Origin: Schlegelella_A sp038318385
GTDB taxonomy: Bacteria; Pseudomonadota; Gammaproteobacteria; Burkholderiales; Burkholderiaceae_C
Length of the DNA stretch: 64,000 nucleotides
Direction: 5' to 3'
Assembly: GCA_038318385.1 (NCBI GenBank)
Contig: JBBQCD010000014.1
Location: forward strand, 1-64,000
The position numbers were made by a program, and so were the translations under genes. The notes under the pieces were generated by a model. The model had not been told where the DNA came from, searched no databases, and saw nothing but the letters and a program-made list of their open reading frames with translations. Of this stretch, positions 34,104-42,799 are shown in pieces (position 1 is the stretch's first letter; every line of letters begins with the position of its first letter).

Positions 34104-34132
34104 ATCTTAGTTCACTTTTTCGCTATTGTCTA
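34104..34132 (-). promoter_or_regulatory. Sigma70-type promoter of the aromatic cluster
   Basis: On the minus strand, TAGACA (34127-34132) and TAAGAT (34104-34109) are spaced by 17 bases, matching the consensus at five and four of six positions. The predicted start is about 34097, 64 bases before the MBL gene ATG. Two direct TAGTTC repeats at 34108-34113 and 34135-34140 bracket the promoter and are candidate IclR-regulator sites. Confidence 0.6.
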
Positions 34133-34166
34133 ACTAGTTCGTCTTATCCCAACCTTCGGCCTTTCC

Positions 34167-35003
34167 ATGTCACCCCCGCTCACCCTCGCGATCCCCCCGC
34201 CATCCGGGCGCGGCCAACGCGGCATCCAGAGCGTCGAGGTCGGCGGCCGCCTGCTGGTGGCACTCGCCAACGCCGGCCGGCCGATGGCCCTGAAGGATCT
34301 GGCGCGCGAGGCCGGCATGGCACCGGCCAAGGCTCACCCCTACCTCGTCAGCTTCGGCAAGCTCGGCCTGATCGTGCAGGACGACGCCTCCGGCCGCTAC
34401 GGACTCGGTCCGCTGGCGCGCCAGCTGGGCCTGATCAGCATGCAGCAGTTCGAACCGGTGCGTCTGGCGACGCCGCTGCTGCGCGACCTGGCGCAGCAGC
34501 TCGGCCACACCGTCGCCATCGCCACCTGGGGAAACCGCGGCGCAACCATCGTGCGCATCGAGGAAGCGCCGACCGCCGTGCACGTCAACATGCGCCACGG
34601 CACGGTGATGAGCCTGCGCGGCACCGCCTCGGGCATGCTGTTCGCGGCCCACATGGAACGGGGGCGGGTCGTGGCGGCGCTCACCGACGAGCACTGCGCC
34701 GCGTTGCGAGAGCGGGGCGAGCCGATGCCGGCGCGCTACCGGCCCCAGGTCGATGCCGATCTCGAAGCCCGCTGGGCGGAGATCCGCCGCTGCGGCATCA
34801 GCCGCGTCGATGGCGGCGCCGTTCCCGGCGTCAGTGCGATGGCGGCACCGGTGTTCGACGAGGCCGGGCAGATCGTTCTCAGCCTGACCGCCATCGGCCC
34901 GACCGCGGTCTTCGATTCGCGCCTCGACGGCAGCGTCGCGCTGGCACTGCGATCAAGCTCGACGACGCTGTCGCGACAGCTCGGAGCACCCGCGGCGGCG
35001 TGA
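34167..35003 (+). CDS. IclR-family transcriptional regulator
   Basis: 278 residues. An N-terminal winged HTH (about 20-80: IQSVEVGGRLLVALANAGRP, LKDLAREAGMAPAKAHPYL) precedes the IclR effector domain (TWGNRGATIVRIEEAPTAVH, MAAPVFDEAGQIVLSLTAIG). Divergent from the MBL-hydroxylase-hmgA-fahA cluster with a 133-base shared promoter region, so it most likely controls that cluster in response to an aromatic intermediate. No regulator with HmgR-type sequence is otherwise present. Both TAGTTC repeats lie within its own upstream region. Confidence 0.92.
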   Translation: MSPPLTLAIPPPSGRGQRGIQSVEVGGRLLVALANAGRPMALKDLAREAGMAPAKAHPYLVSFGKLGLIVQDDASGRYGLGPLARQLGLISMQQFEPVRLATPLLRDLAQQLGHTVAIATWGNRGATIVRIEEAPTAVHVNMRHGTVMSLRGTASGMLFAAHMERGRVVAALTDEHCAALRERGEPMPARYRPQVDADLEARWAEIRRCGISRVDGGAVPGVSAMAAPVFDEAGQIVLSLTAIGPTAVFDSRLDGSVALALRSSSTTLSRQLGAPAAA

Positions 35004-35195
35004 GCCGTGGGCCGGGCACTGCATGTGTCAAGTGATTTCCGCCCGGCTCGAGGCAGCGACAGTCGGTCCCGAAACGTTCCTGTGGCGCAACGCGGTCGAC
35101 GAACACGACCCTTCGCGGAATTCGGTCACGCGCGTGCGAGGGCGGGTTGCTGCGGCCACCGGACAATGGACGCAAGCACCGTCTCGAGGCCCTTC

Positions 35196-35732
35196 ATGTA
35201 CCGCACCATTCTCGTTCCCGTCGACGGCAGCCCGGCGGCAAACGCCGGACTCGCCGAAGCCATCCGCATCGCTGCCGCCGTCGGCGCGCGCCTGCACCTG
35301 ATGAACATCATCGACGATGCCGCCTTCGGCGACGCCGAAGAGGACGCGGTGATTCACGCGCCAGAAGGGCCTGCGACCGGGGGGCTGTCTCGAATGGTCC
35401 GCGAGCGCGGCGAGAGCGTTCTTCGCCATGCCCGAGCCGAGGCCGAGGCGGAGGGCGTGATCGCCTCGACGGCGCTGGTGCGAAGTCGCTCCGAGGGACT
35501 GCAGGTCCTGCTGGCGCGCCAGGCGGAGGAATGCGGAGCCGACCTGATTGTTCTCGGCACCCACGGCCATCGCCCGCTGAGCCGCCTGCTGATGAACAGC
35601 GAGACGGATCACCTGCTCAACGTCGTCAGCGCGCCGGTCATGCTGGTGCGCAGCGAAGGCGTCGGCCCGGACCTTTCCGTCGTCGAGATCACCGGCTCCG
35701 ACTCGATGTTCCACGCCGACGCCTGGACATGA
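35196..35732 (+). CDS. Universal stress protein (single domain)
   Basis: 178 residues from ATG 35196 (MYRTILVPVDGSPAANAGL); the frame is open upstream without family similarity. One UspA domain with TALVRSRSEG and the loop LIVLGTHGHRPLSRLLMNSE, where the last Gly-Ser of the ATP motif is Asn-Ser. A C-terminal 25-residue extension (SVVEITGSDSMFHADAWT) is unusual. Its stop overlaps the next gene's ATG. Confidence 0.9.
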   Translation: MYRTILVPVDGSPAANAGLAEAIRIAAAVGARLHLMNIIDDAAFGDAEEDAVIHAPEGPATGGLSRMVRERGESVLRHARAEAEAEGVIASTALVRSRSEGLQVLLARQAEECGADLIVLGTHGHRPLSRLLMNSETDHLLNVVSAPVMLVRSEGVGPDLSVVEITGSDSMFHADAWT

Positions 35733-36283
35733 CCGAATCCGACCCTGCGCAAGACCAGCCCCAGCCGGCGCCGCGCCGCGTGCTCGTCGTCATCGACGAC
35801 ACGCCGCTCGGCCGGCACACCGCGCGCATCGGACTCGCGCTGGCCGCCGACATGGGGGCCGGCGCCCTCTTCCATGTCGCGCTGCCGGTGGAACCGACGG
35901 GCGCGGAATCCGCCGGCGCGCTGGAGAATGCGCTTGACGAGCACCGCCGCCTGACCCGCGAGCGCTTCGAGCCGACCTTCGAATCGCTTCGACAAGCCGC
36001 AGCCGAGCGCGGCGTTCCCTGCGAAACGGCCCTGACCGTCGACAAGGCGCCGGGCGATGCGGTGCTGAAACTCGCAGCCGACGAATCCTGCCTCCTGATC
36101 GTCGCCGGCTCCCGCGGACGTGGCGGCGTCGTGCGGCTGCTGAGCGGAAGCCTGATGGACGAACTTCTCCAGCGCGCCTCCTGCCCCGTCCTCTTCTGTC
36201 GCGAAGAAATGGCCTACGGGGCGGTGTCATCGGTCCCCGACCCGGAGCAGCAGTCGGCCCAGACGCAGCCTTCCTCCAGCTGA
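35729..36283 (+). CDS. Universal stress protein (single domain)
   Basis: 184 residues. An N-terminal Pro/Gln-rich extension precedes the UspA domain (RRVLVVIDDTPLGRHTARI), which retains the full nucleotide loop LLIVAGSRGRGGVVRLLSGS. The C-terminus is a polar tail (DPEQQSAQTQPSSS). Translational coupling (ATGA) to the preceding Usp gene suggests that the two monomers may pair as a heterodimer, which is inference. Confidence 0.88.
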   Translation: MTESDPAQDQPQPAPRRVLVVIDDTPLGRHTARIGLALAADMGAGALFHVALPVEPTGAESAGALENALDEHRRLTRERFEPTFESLRQAAAERGVPCETALTVDKAPGDAVLKLAADESCLLIVAGSRGRGGVVRLLSGSLMDELLQRASCPVLFCREEMAYGAVSSVPDPEQQSAQTQPSSS

Positions 36284-36324
36284 GGCTTCGGTGCGGCGCT
36301 CGGCGCCGAGGCGAGCGGGCGCTG

Positions 36325-38241
36325 CTACAGCCCGTAGCGCCAAGCCAGCAGCACCGACAGGCCGGCCCACATGATCAGGAAGAGCGGCGCGCCGACGCGC
36401 AGGAAGTCGCCGAACCGGTAGCCGGCGGCATTCATCACCAGCAGGTTGGTCTGGTAGCCCATCGGGGTCAGGTAGCACAGGTTGCAGCCGAACAGCACGG
36501 CCAGCACGAAGGGCTCGGCCGGAACGCCGAGCGAATTCGCGAGCGCGATGCCGAGCGGCGTGCCGATCGCGGCGGCCGCATTGTTGGAGACGAAGTTGGT
36601 GGCCAAGCCCATCAGCCCCATCAGCAGTGCCGCGGCCGCGGCCGGACCGAGACCTTGCGACGCCTGCGCCAGCTGGCCGGCGAGCCATGCGGTGGCGCCG
36701 GTAATCTCCATCGCGTCGCCGAGCGCAAGGCTGGCGGCAACCAGGAGGACGACCTTGACCGCGATCGCCTGGGTCGCATCCTGCCACGACAGACAGCGCC
36801 CGAGCAGCAGGACCAGCGCGCCGCACAGCGCAGCGAGTGAGATCGGCAGCATCTTCGTGGCCGCCAGGACGATGACGACGGCGAGCGTCACCAGCGCGAG
36901 GGCCGCCTTGTCCTGGCGCGGCAGCGTGAAGCGCTCGTCGAGCAGCAGGCCGATGCCTTCGCGCTGGGCCGCGCGGATCGCATCGGGCTCGCCTTGCACG
37001 AGAAGGATGTCGCCAGCGACCAGCGAACGGTCGGCGAGCCCCTCGCGGCGCCAGGCGTCGTGCTCGACGCGCGGGCGCAGGCCGACGACCTTGGCCGAGT
37101 AGCGCTCGGCGATGCGCTCGCTGCGGACCGAACGACCCACCAGCGGGGACTGCGGCGTGACGATCAACTGGGCGACGACAGCCGTCGGGACGGCTTCTTC
37201 GTCGCTGCCCTTCTCGACGCTGCCTTTCTCGACGCCGGTCCCGGTCTCCTTGTCTTCGCCTTCGACCGTTTCCGCGGCGCGGCTGTCCGCCTTCTTCTTC
37301 GCGTCGTCGTCGACGTCGTCACCGCTGCCATGCAGGCTCGCCTTCAGCGACCCTTCGATCTCCTTCAGATTGGTGGCGGTGTCGCGCAAGACCAGCCGAT
37401 CGCCGGCCCGCAGGACGAGGGTGGGCATCGGCATCATGCTGCGACTGCCGCGCACCAGCGAGCGCAGTTGCAGGCGATAGCCGGTGGCGGCGAAGGCCTC
37501 GGAAAGCGGACGCCCGTCGAGCCAGCTTTCGGGCTCGACATGCAATTCGGCATCGAAGGCGTCGTCGCTCAGATGGTCGAGCGGCGTCTCGACCTTGGAC
37601 AGCAGCTTCGGAGCCACCAGCCAGAGATAGGCCAGTCCCGGAAGCGCGGCCAGGGCGACCAGGGGAAAGAAGCTGAACAGCGAGAACGACGCTGCGCCCA
37701 GTTCGGCCGCGATGGCCACGACGATCAGGTTGGTCGATGTGCCGATCGCGGTCGACATGCCGCCGATCAGCACCGCGTAGTTCATCGGCAGCAACATCGC
37801 CGCCACGGGCGCCTTGGCGCGGCGTGCGGCCGCGAGCAGCAGGGGAATCAGCAACACCACCACCGGCGTGTCGTTGACGACGCCGCTCGCCCCGGCAGCC
37901 CCGAGCAGCACCGCGAGCAGGGCCAGGCGCGGACGCGCCGCGACCCAGCCGGCCAGCGTGCGCGCCAGCGGCTCGAGCGCGCCGGTGACGACGATGCCCT
38001 GGCCGAGAACCATCAACGCCGCGATGGCGACGAGTGCCGGGTGGCCGAAGCCGGCGAAGAACCGCATGGGGTCGACGCTCTCGCTGCCGATGCGCATCGG
38101 GAAGACCGCGAAGCCGGTCGGCAGCAAGGCGAGGATCGCCAGGGACACCGTGGCGATCGGCAGGCGATCGAGGATGAACGTCGCGAAGACGATGACGGCG
38201 AAGGCCAGCACCGCCACGCCGTGGGGATTGAGGTCGGTCAT
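36325..38241 (-). CDS. SLC13-type transporter with RCK_C (TrkA-C) domains
   Basis: 638 residues from ATG 38241. Two transmembrane bundles (about 1-200 and 440-638) belong to the ArsB/NhaD/SLC13 superfamily, with repeated signature segments VVNDTPVVVLLIPLLLAAAR and TNFVSNNAAAAIGTPLGIAL. Between them are two RCK_C domains (LSEAFAATGYRLQLRSLVRG and RSERIAERYSAKVVGLRPR). A 50-residue highly charged insertion (about 315-365; GDDVDDDAKKKADSR, EGEDKETGTGVEKG) separates them. The substrate is an inorganic or organic anion (sulfate or dicarboxylate in homologues). Divergent from the serine hydrolase gene. Confidence 0.9.
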   Translation of the reverse strand: MTDLNPHGVAVLAFAVIVFATFILDRLPIATVSLAILALLPTGFAVFPMRIGSESVDPMRFFAGFGHPALVAIAALMVLGQGIVVTGALEPLARTLAGWVAARPRLALLAVLLGAAGASGVVNDTPVVVLLIPLLLAAARRAKAPVAAMLLPMNYAVLIGGMSTAIGTSTNLIVVAIAAELGAASFSLFSFFPLVALAALPGLAYLWLVAPKLLSKVETPLDHLSDDAFDAELHVEPESWLDGRPLSEAFAATGYRLQLRSLVRGSRSMMPMPTLVLRAGDRLVLRDTATNLKEIEGSLKASLHGSGDDVDDDAKKKADSRAAETVEGEDKETGTGVEKGSVEKGSDEEAVPTAVVAQLIVTPQSPLVGRSVRSERIAERYSAKVVGLRPRVEHDAWRREGLADRSLVAGDILLVQGEPDAIRAAQREGIGLLLDERFTLPRQDKAALALVTLAVVIVLAATKMLPISLAALCGALVLLLGRCLSWQDATQAIAVKVVLLVAASLALGDAMEITGATAWLAGQLAQASQGLGPAAAAALLMGLMGLATNFVSNNAAAAIGTPLGIALANSLGVPAEPFVLAVLFGCNLCYLTPMGYQTNLLVMNAAGYRFGDFLRVGAPLFLIMWAGLSVLLAWRYGL

Positions 38242-38365
38242 CTGGCGGCGGTGCACACGGGCGTGCGGATGCTACTTCACGCCATGCGCAGCGCCCGACT
38301 CGCAGCGTCTTCTGGGCCCGCTCCCGCACCGGCTGTGGCAAGCTCGGGCCGAAGGAGACAGCGCC

Positions 38366-39517
38366 GTGAACCCCGACGAGCCCCAGGATGGCTATGCCGA
38401 CCTCTACACGATGTCGTCCGAGAGGCAGCGTCGCGTCTTCGCCGACATGGGCCGCCTCTACCCGACCCGGCCCGTGCGTGCCGGCTCGACGCCCAGCGTG
38501 CTGCCCGCTGCGACCCCCGTCGACGTGCACTACGCCGCCGATGGTGGCACGCACGACCTCGGCGCCTTCATGCAGCGCTATCGCGCGACCGCGCTGCTGA
38601 TCCTCAAGCGCGGCCGCATCGTGGCCGAGCACTACGCCGAGGGTCACTCGCCGACGACGCGCTGGATCTCGTTCTCGATGGCCAAGTCGGTCTCGGCGAC
38701 TCTCGTCGGCGCCGCCCTGCAGGACGGCCTGATCGACAGCCTCGACGAGCCCGTGACCCGCACCGTCCCTGCATTGCACGGCTCGGCCTACGATCGGGTC
38801 AGCATCCGCAATGTGCTGCAGATGAGTTCGGGCGTGCGCTGGAACGAGACCTACCTCGACCCGCAATCGGACCGCCGCCAGCTGCTCGCACTGCAGGTCG
38901 CCGAGCAACCGGGTGTGGTCGTCGACTATCTGCGCCGGCTTCCGCGCGCGGCCGAGCCCGACACGACCTTCAACTACAACACCGCGGAGACCTTCCTGGT
39001 CGGCGCGATCGTCCGCGGCGCAACCGGCCGTCCGCTAGCCGACTACCTCTCGGAGAAGATCTGGCAACCCTGCGGCATGGAGGCCGACGCCTACTGGCAA
39101 CTCGAATCGCCCGGAGGCGAGGAGTTCGCCGGCAGCGGCCTGAGCGCAACGCTGCGCGACTACGGTCGCTTCGGCCTGTTCGTCCTCGGTGATGGCATCG
39201 TCGCCGGGCGTCGCGTGCTGGCTCCGGGCTTCATCGCCGCAGCGACGGCGACCGAGCCTGGATCGCGCCTGGCGCCAGGACGGCTTGCCGACTACCCACC
39301 GCTCGGGTACGGCTATCAGTGGTGGACGTTCGCTTCCCAGCGCGGGCACCGGATCTTCGGTGCGCTCGGCATCTTCGGCCAGCAGATCTACATCGACGTC
39401 GAGGAGGAACTGGTGATCGTCGTGCACGGCGCGTGGCCGGATCCGCTGGACGTTCCGCGCCGACTCGAAAGCTACGCGTTCTTCGCAGCGACGGCCGGGG
39501 CCCTGCGCGAGCGGTGA
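38366..39517 (+). CDS. Serine hydrolase of the class C beta-lactamase family
   Basis: 383 residues from a GTG at 38366 with GGAG upstream; no signal peptide, so it appears cytoplasmic. The catalytic Ser-x-x-Lys is SMAK (S104, K107) in WISFSMAKSVSATLVG, and the Tyr-x-Asn motif is YNT in TFNYNTAETFLVG (Y204). The third box is near VHGAWPD. Family members are esterases, D-aminopeptidases or 6-aminohexanoate-oligomer hydrolases rather than resistance enzymes. Start choice rests on the ribosome site and the family start, since the frame is open far upstream. Confidence 0.88.
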   Translation: MNPDEPQDGYADLYTMSSERQRRVFADMGRLYPTRPVRAGSTPSVLPAATPVDVHYAADGGTHDLGAFMQRYRATALLILKRGRIVAEHYAEGHSPTTRWISFSMAKSVSATLVGAALQDGLIDSLDEPVTRTVPALHGSAYDRVSIRNVLQMSSGVRWNETYLDPQSDRRQLLALQVAEQPGVVVDYLRRLPRAAEPDTTFNYNTAETFLVGAIVRGATGRPLADYLSEKIWQPCGMEADAYWQLESPGGEEFAGSGLSATLRDYGRFGLFVLGDGIVAGRRVLAPGFIAAATATEPGSRLAPGRLADYPPLGYGYQWWTFASQRGHRIFGALGIFGQQIYIDVEEELVIVVHGAWPDPLDVPRRLESYAFFAATAGALRER

Positions 39518-39540
39518 AACCGTCGATCTAGAATGAGCTG

Positions 39541-39966
39541 ATGAAAATCCTCGTGGCGACCGACGGCTCCGAAGCGGCACTGCGGGGCGTCCGCTTTGCC
39601 GCCGATCTGGCCCAGCGGCTGGGCAACTCGAGCTCGATCACGCTCATCAGCGTCCACGACGATGCCGGCCTGCGGCACGCCAAGTCTGTCGTCGGCAGCG
39701 CCGCGGTGGAGGACCATCTGCGCGAGCAAAGCGAGAGCGAAGTCGCAGCCGCACGCGCGTTCCTGGATTCGGTCCCGGTGCGCCACGACATCGCCATCCG
39801 CACCGGACACGTGTCGCAGGAGATCGTCGCCTTCGCCGATGCCGGTCCGTTCGACCTGATCGTTCTCGGCTCCAAGGGTCGCGGTGCCCTGGCCGACATG
39901 CTGATCGGGTCCGTTGCGCAGCGCGTGCTGGCGAGCGCACGACAGCCGGTCGTGATCGTCAAGTAG
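39541..39966 (+). CDS. Universal stress protein (UspA-like)
   Basis: 141 residues, a minimal UspA domain starting MKILVATDGSEAALRGV and ending with the intact nucleotide loop LIVLGSKGRGALADMLIGSVAQRVL. It follows the serine hydrolase by 23 bases and may share its transcript. Fifth Usp gene in 16 kb. Confidence 0.92.
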   Translation: MKILVATDGSEAALRGVRFAADLAQRLGNSSSITLISVHDDAGLRHAKSVVGSAAVEDHLREQSESEVAAARAFLDSVPVRHDIAIRTGHVSQEIVAFADAGPFDLIVLGSKGRGALADMLIGSVAQRVLASARQPVVIVK

Positions 39967-40016
39967 GCAGCGGCGCAGAACGACCCGGCCCCCGCGGCTT
40001 CGCCGAGAATCGCGCG

Positions 40017-41171
40017 ATGCAATCGGACGATCCTTCCACGGCCGACTTCCTCGTCATCGGCGCCGGCATCGCCGGAGCCTCCGTCGGCCATGCCCTGGCC
40101 GGGCGCGGTTCGGTGGTGCTGCTGGAACGCGAATCGCAGCCAGGCTATCACTCGACCGGACGCTCGGCCGCACTCTTTGCGGAGAGCTACGGCACGCCCC
40201 AGGTTCGGGCCCTGACGATGGCCAGCCGCGCCTTCCTCGAGCACCCACCTGAGGGCTTCGCCGAAGTACCCATCCTCTCGCCCCGCGGCGTGCTGATGGT
40301 GGCGACCGGGCACCAGCGAGCGCTGCTCGACGAGCAATGGGACGTTCTGCGCTCGGTCACCGACCGGGCGCGCCGCCTGGACGTCGCCGCGTCGTGCGCG
40401 ATGGTGCCGGTGCTGCGGCCCGAACGCCTCGAAGGCGGCGTCTACGAACCCGACGCCGCCGACATCGACGTGCATGCCCTGCACCAGGGCTACCTGCGCG
40501 GTCTGCGACGCCGCGGAGGCCGCGTCGTCGGGAACGCCGAGGTGCGCGCGCTCACGCGCCGCAACGGCGTCTGGCACGTGCAGACCGGCGAGCGTGTCTG
40601 GCAGGCGCCGGTGCTGATCAATGCCGCAGGCGCGTGGTGCGACGTCGTGGCGCGGATGGCCGGGGTCGCGCCGATCGGCCTCGTTCCCAAACGCCGCTCG
40701 GCCTTCGTCTTCGCGCCGCCGCCCGGCGTCGATGTCACCGGCTGGCCGGCAGTGGTCGGTGTCGACGAGAGCTGGTACTTGAAGCCCGACGCCGGCCACC
40801 TGCTGGGCTCGCCCGCCAATGCGGACCCGGTCGAGCCCCACGACGTCCAGCCCGAGGAGCTCGACATCGCGCTGGCGATCGACCGCATCGAGACGATGAC
40901 GACGTTGCAGATCCGGCGCCCGAGCCGCACCTGGGCAGGCCTGCGGTCCTTCGTCGCCGATGGCGACCTCGTCGGCGGCTACGACGCCGAGGTCCCCGGC
41001 TTCTTCTGGGTCGCCGCCCAGGGCGGATACGGCATCCAGACGTCGGCGGCCATGGGCCGGACCTGCGCCGCGCTGGTCGTCGGCGATTCGATCCCGGCCG
41101 ACATCGCGGCCTTCGGCCTCACCGAAGCCATGCTCGCGCCGTCGCGGCTGGGCTCGGCGGCGACCCTCTGA
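40017..41171 (+). CDS. FAD-dependent oxidoreductase, amino-acid oxidase-like (DAO family)
   Basis: 384 residues. The FAD Rossmann motif FLVIGAGIAGASVGHALAG is at residues about 12-30, and GYHSTGRSAALF is the DAO-family contact with the flavin. The substrate side includes GVYEPDAADIDVHALHQGYL and LINAAGAWCDVVARMAGVAP. The C-terminus VAAQGGYGIQTSAAMGR closes the FAD site. Homologues oxidise D-amino acids, glycine or related amines to imines. The position beside an M81 peptidase, a peptide importer, a D-aminoacylase and RidA makes D-amino acid or peptide catabolism the best guess. Confidence 0.87.
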   Translation: MQSDDPSTADFLVIGAGIAGASVGHALAGRGSVVLLERESQPGYHSTGRSAALFAESYGTPQVRALTMASRAFLEHPPEGFAEVPILSPRGVLMVATGHQRALLDEQWDVLRSVTDRARRLDVAASCAMVPVLRPERLEGGVYEPDAADIDVHALHQGYLRGLRRRGGRVVGNAEVRALTRRNGVWHVQTGERVWQAPVLINAAGAWCDVVARMAGVAPIGLVPKRRSAFVFAPPPGVDVTGWPAVVGVDESWYLKPDAGHLLGSPANADPVEPHDVQPEELDIALAIDRIETMTTLQIRRPSRTWAGLRSFVADGDLVGGYDAEVPGFFWVAAQGGYGIQTSAAMGRTCAALVVGDSIPADIAAFGLTEAMLAPSRLGSAATL

Positions 41172-41227
41172 GCATCGCTTCGCCACCGGCGAGGCGCCAT
41201 CCTTCACCGTCCTCGAAAGCCTTCCCC

Positions 41228-42706
41228 ATGCGTGTCTTCAGCGGCGCCCTCGCCACCGAAACCAACACCTTCGCGCCGATGCCGACCAGCCTCGCGTCCT
41301 TTCGGGAGCGAGGCTATTACCCGGCCGGAACCCACCCCGATGCGATGAGCTTTTTCGCCGCCCCGCTCTGGGCGGCGCGCCAGCGCGGCATGGCGCTAGG
41401 CTGGGACCTGGTCGAGGGCATGGTGGCGGCGGCCCAGCCCAGCGGAACGACCACGCGCGCGGCCTACGAAACCCTGCGCGACGAACTCCTCGGCGACCTG
41501 CAGGCCGCGCTCCCGGTCGACATGGTCGTGCTCGGCCTGCACGGCGCGATGGTTGCCGACGGCTACGACGACTGCGAGGGTGATCTGCTCGCGCGCGTGC
41601 GGCAGGTCGTGGGGCCGAATGTCGTCGTCGGCGCGGAGCTCGATCCGCACAACCACCTGACCGCGGCGATGGTCGACAACGCCGACCTGCTGATCGCCTT
41701 CAAGGAGTATCCGCACACCGACGTCCTCGAGCGCGGCTACGAGCTGGTGGACCTGTGCGCCGCGACGGTCGAAGGCCGGCTGCATCCGGTCGCCGCCGTC
41801 GTCGACTGCGAGATGCTGGTCCCGATGCACACGACGCGTCAGCCCGCCCGCGGCTTCGTCGACCGCATCCAGGCGCTCGAGGGCCGGGACGGCATCCTTT
41901 CGATCTCGGTTTCCCATGGGTTCGCCTGGGGCGACACCGCCGACATGGGGACGAAAATCCTGGTCTACGCCGACGGTGACGCCGCGAAGGCGCAGAACCT
42001 GGCCCGGCGTCTCGCCAACGAACTGATCGGCCTGCGCGAAGCGCTGGCCATCGCCTACCCCGACGTCGACAGCGCCCTCGATCAGGCCCTGGCGTTCGAC
42101 GGCGGGCCCGTGGTGCTCGCCGACAGCGCCGACAACCCCGGCGGCGGGGCAGCCGGCGACTCGACCTTCATCCTGCGGCGCCTGCTCGAGCGCGGCATCG
42201 ACAACACCTGCCTCGGGCCGCTCTGGGACCCGGTGGCCGCGCGGATCGCCTTCGACGCCGGCGTCGGCGCGACCTTGACCCTGCGCATCGGCGGCAAGAT
42301 CAGCGCGCTCTCCGGCGATCCGGTGGATGCGGTCTGCACGGTCAAGGCCATCCAGCCGGACATGAAGATGACCGGACTGGCGGGTACGCCGATGGCGATG
42401 GGCGACTCCGTGCTCGTCGAAACCGCCGGCGTGCAGATCGTGCTGATCTCGCTGCGCAACCAGGCCATGGGCACGGATCTCTTCACCCAGCTCGGCTGCG
42501 ACCTTGCCTCGAAGAAGATCATCGTCGTCAAGTCGTCGCAGCACTTCCATGCGGCCTTCTCCAAGGTGGCGCGGCACGTGATCTATGTCGGCGCCGCGGG
42601 CTCGGTGTCGTCGAACCTGGATGCCCTGCCGTACCGCAAGATCCGCCGCCCGAAGTGGCCGTTGCGCTCCGACGGTGCACCTGCCCGGGGTTCGGGCGGG
42701 AACTGA
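41228..42706 (+). CDS. M81 family metallopeptidase (MlrC-like)
   Basis: 492 residues from ATG 41228 (MRVFSGALATETNTFAPMPT). It has the MlrC architecture: N-terminal DUF1485/M81 domain with MVVLGLHGAMVADGYDDCEG and VGAELDPHNHLTAAM, plus FKEYPHTDVLERGYEL, giving the His/Asp metal ligands. The C-terminal domain has LADSADNPGGGAAGDST and VVKSSQHFHAAFSKVARHVI. MlrC was found as a microcystin-degrading enzyme, but the family is broad and often sits with peptide importers and amidohydrolases, as here. It likely cleaves modified or D-residue-containing peptides (inferred). 56 bases after the FAD oxidoreductase gene. Confidence 0.92.
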   Translation: MRVFSGALATETNTFAPMPTSLASFRERGYYPAGTHPDAMSFFAAPLWAARQRGMALGWDLVEGMVAAAQPSGTTTRAAYETLRDELLGDLQAALPVDMVVLGLHGAMVADGYDDCEGDLLARVRQVVGPNVVVGAELDPHNHLTAAMVDNADLLIAFKEYPHTDVLERGYELVDLCAATVEGRLHPVAAVVDCEMLVPMHTTRQPARGFVDRIQALEGRDGILSISVSHGFAWGDTADMGTKILVYADGDAAKAQNLARRLANELIGLREALAIAYPDVDSALDQALAFDGGPVVLADSADNPGGGAAGDSTFILRRLLERGIDNTCLGPLWDPVAARIAFDAGVGATLTLRIGGKISALSGDPVDAVCTVKAIQPDMKMTGLAGTPMAMGDSVLVETAGVQIVLISLRNQAMGTDLFTQLGCDLASKKIIVVKSSQHFHAAFSKVARHVIYVGAAGSVSSNLDALPYRKIRRPKWPLRSDGAPARGSGGN

Positions 42707-42799
42707 CGGGGGTTGGCCGCCCAGTTCCGGCGATCGAGGCATGCGAGCCTCCCTAGACTTTGGGGACCGAATCTCGACCGCGGAGCGCGCGGAGTTCGC

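Noticed and set aside
38366..39517. Beta-lactam resistance gene
   Set aside because: SxxK and YxN motifs are present, but there is no signal peptide and the sequence fits the esterase/peptidase side of the class C fold.
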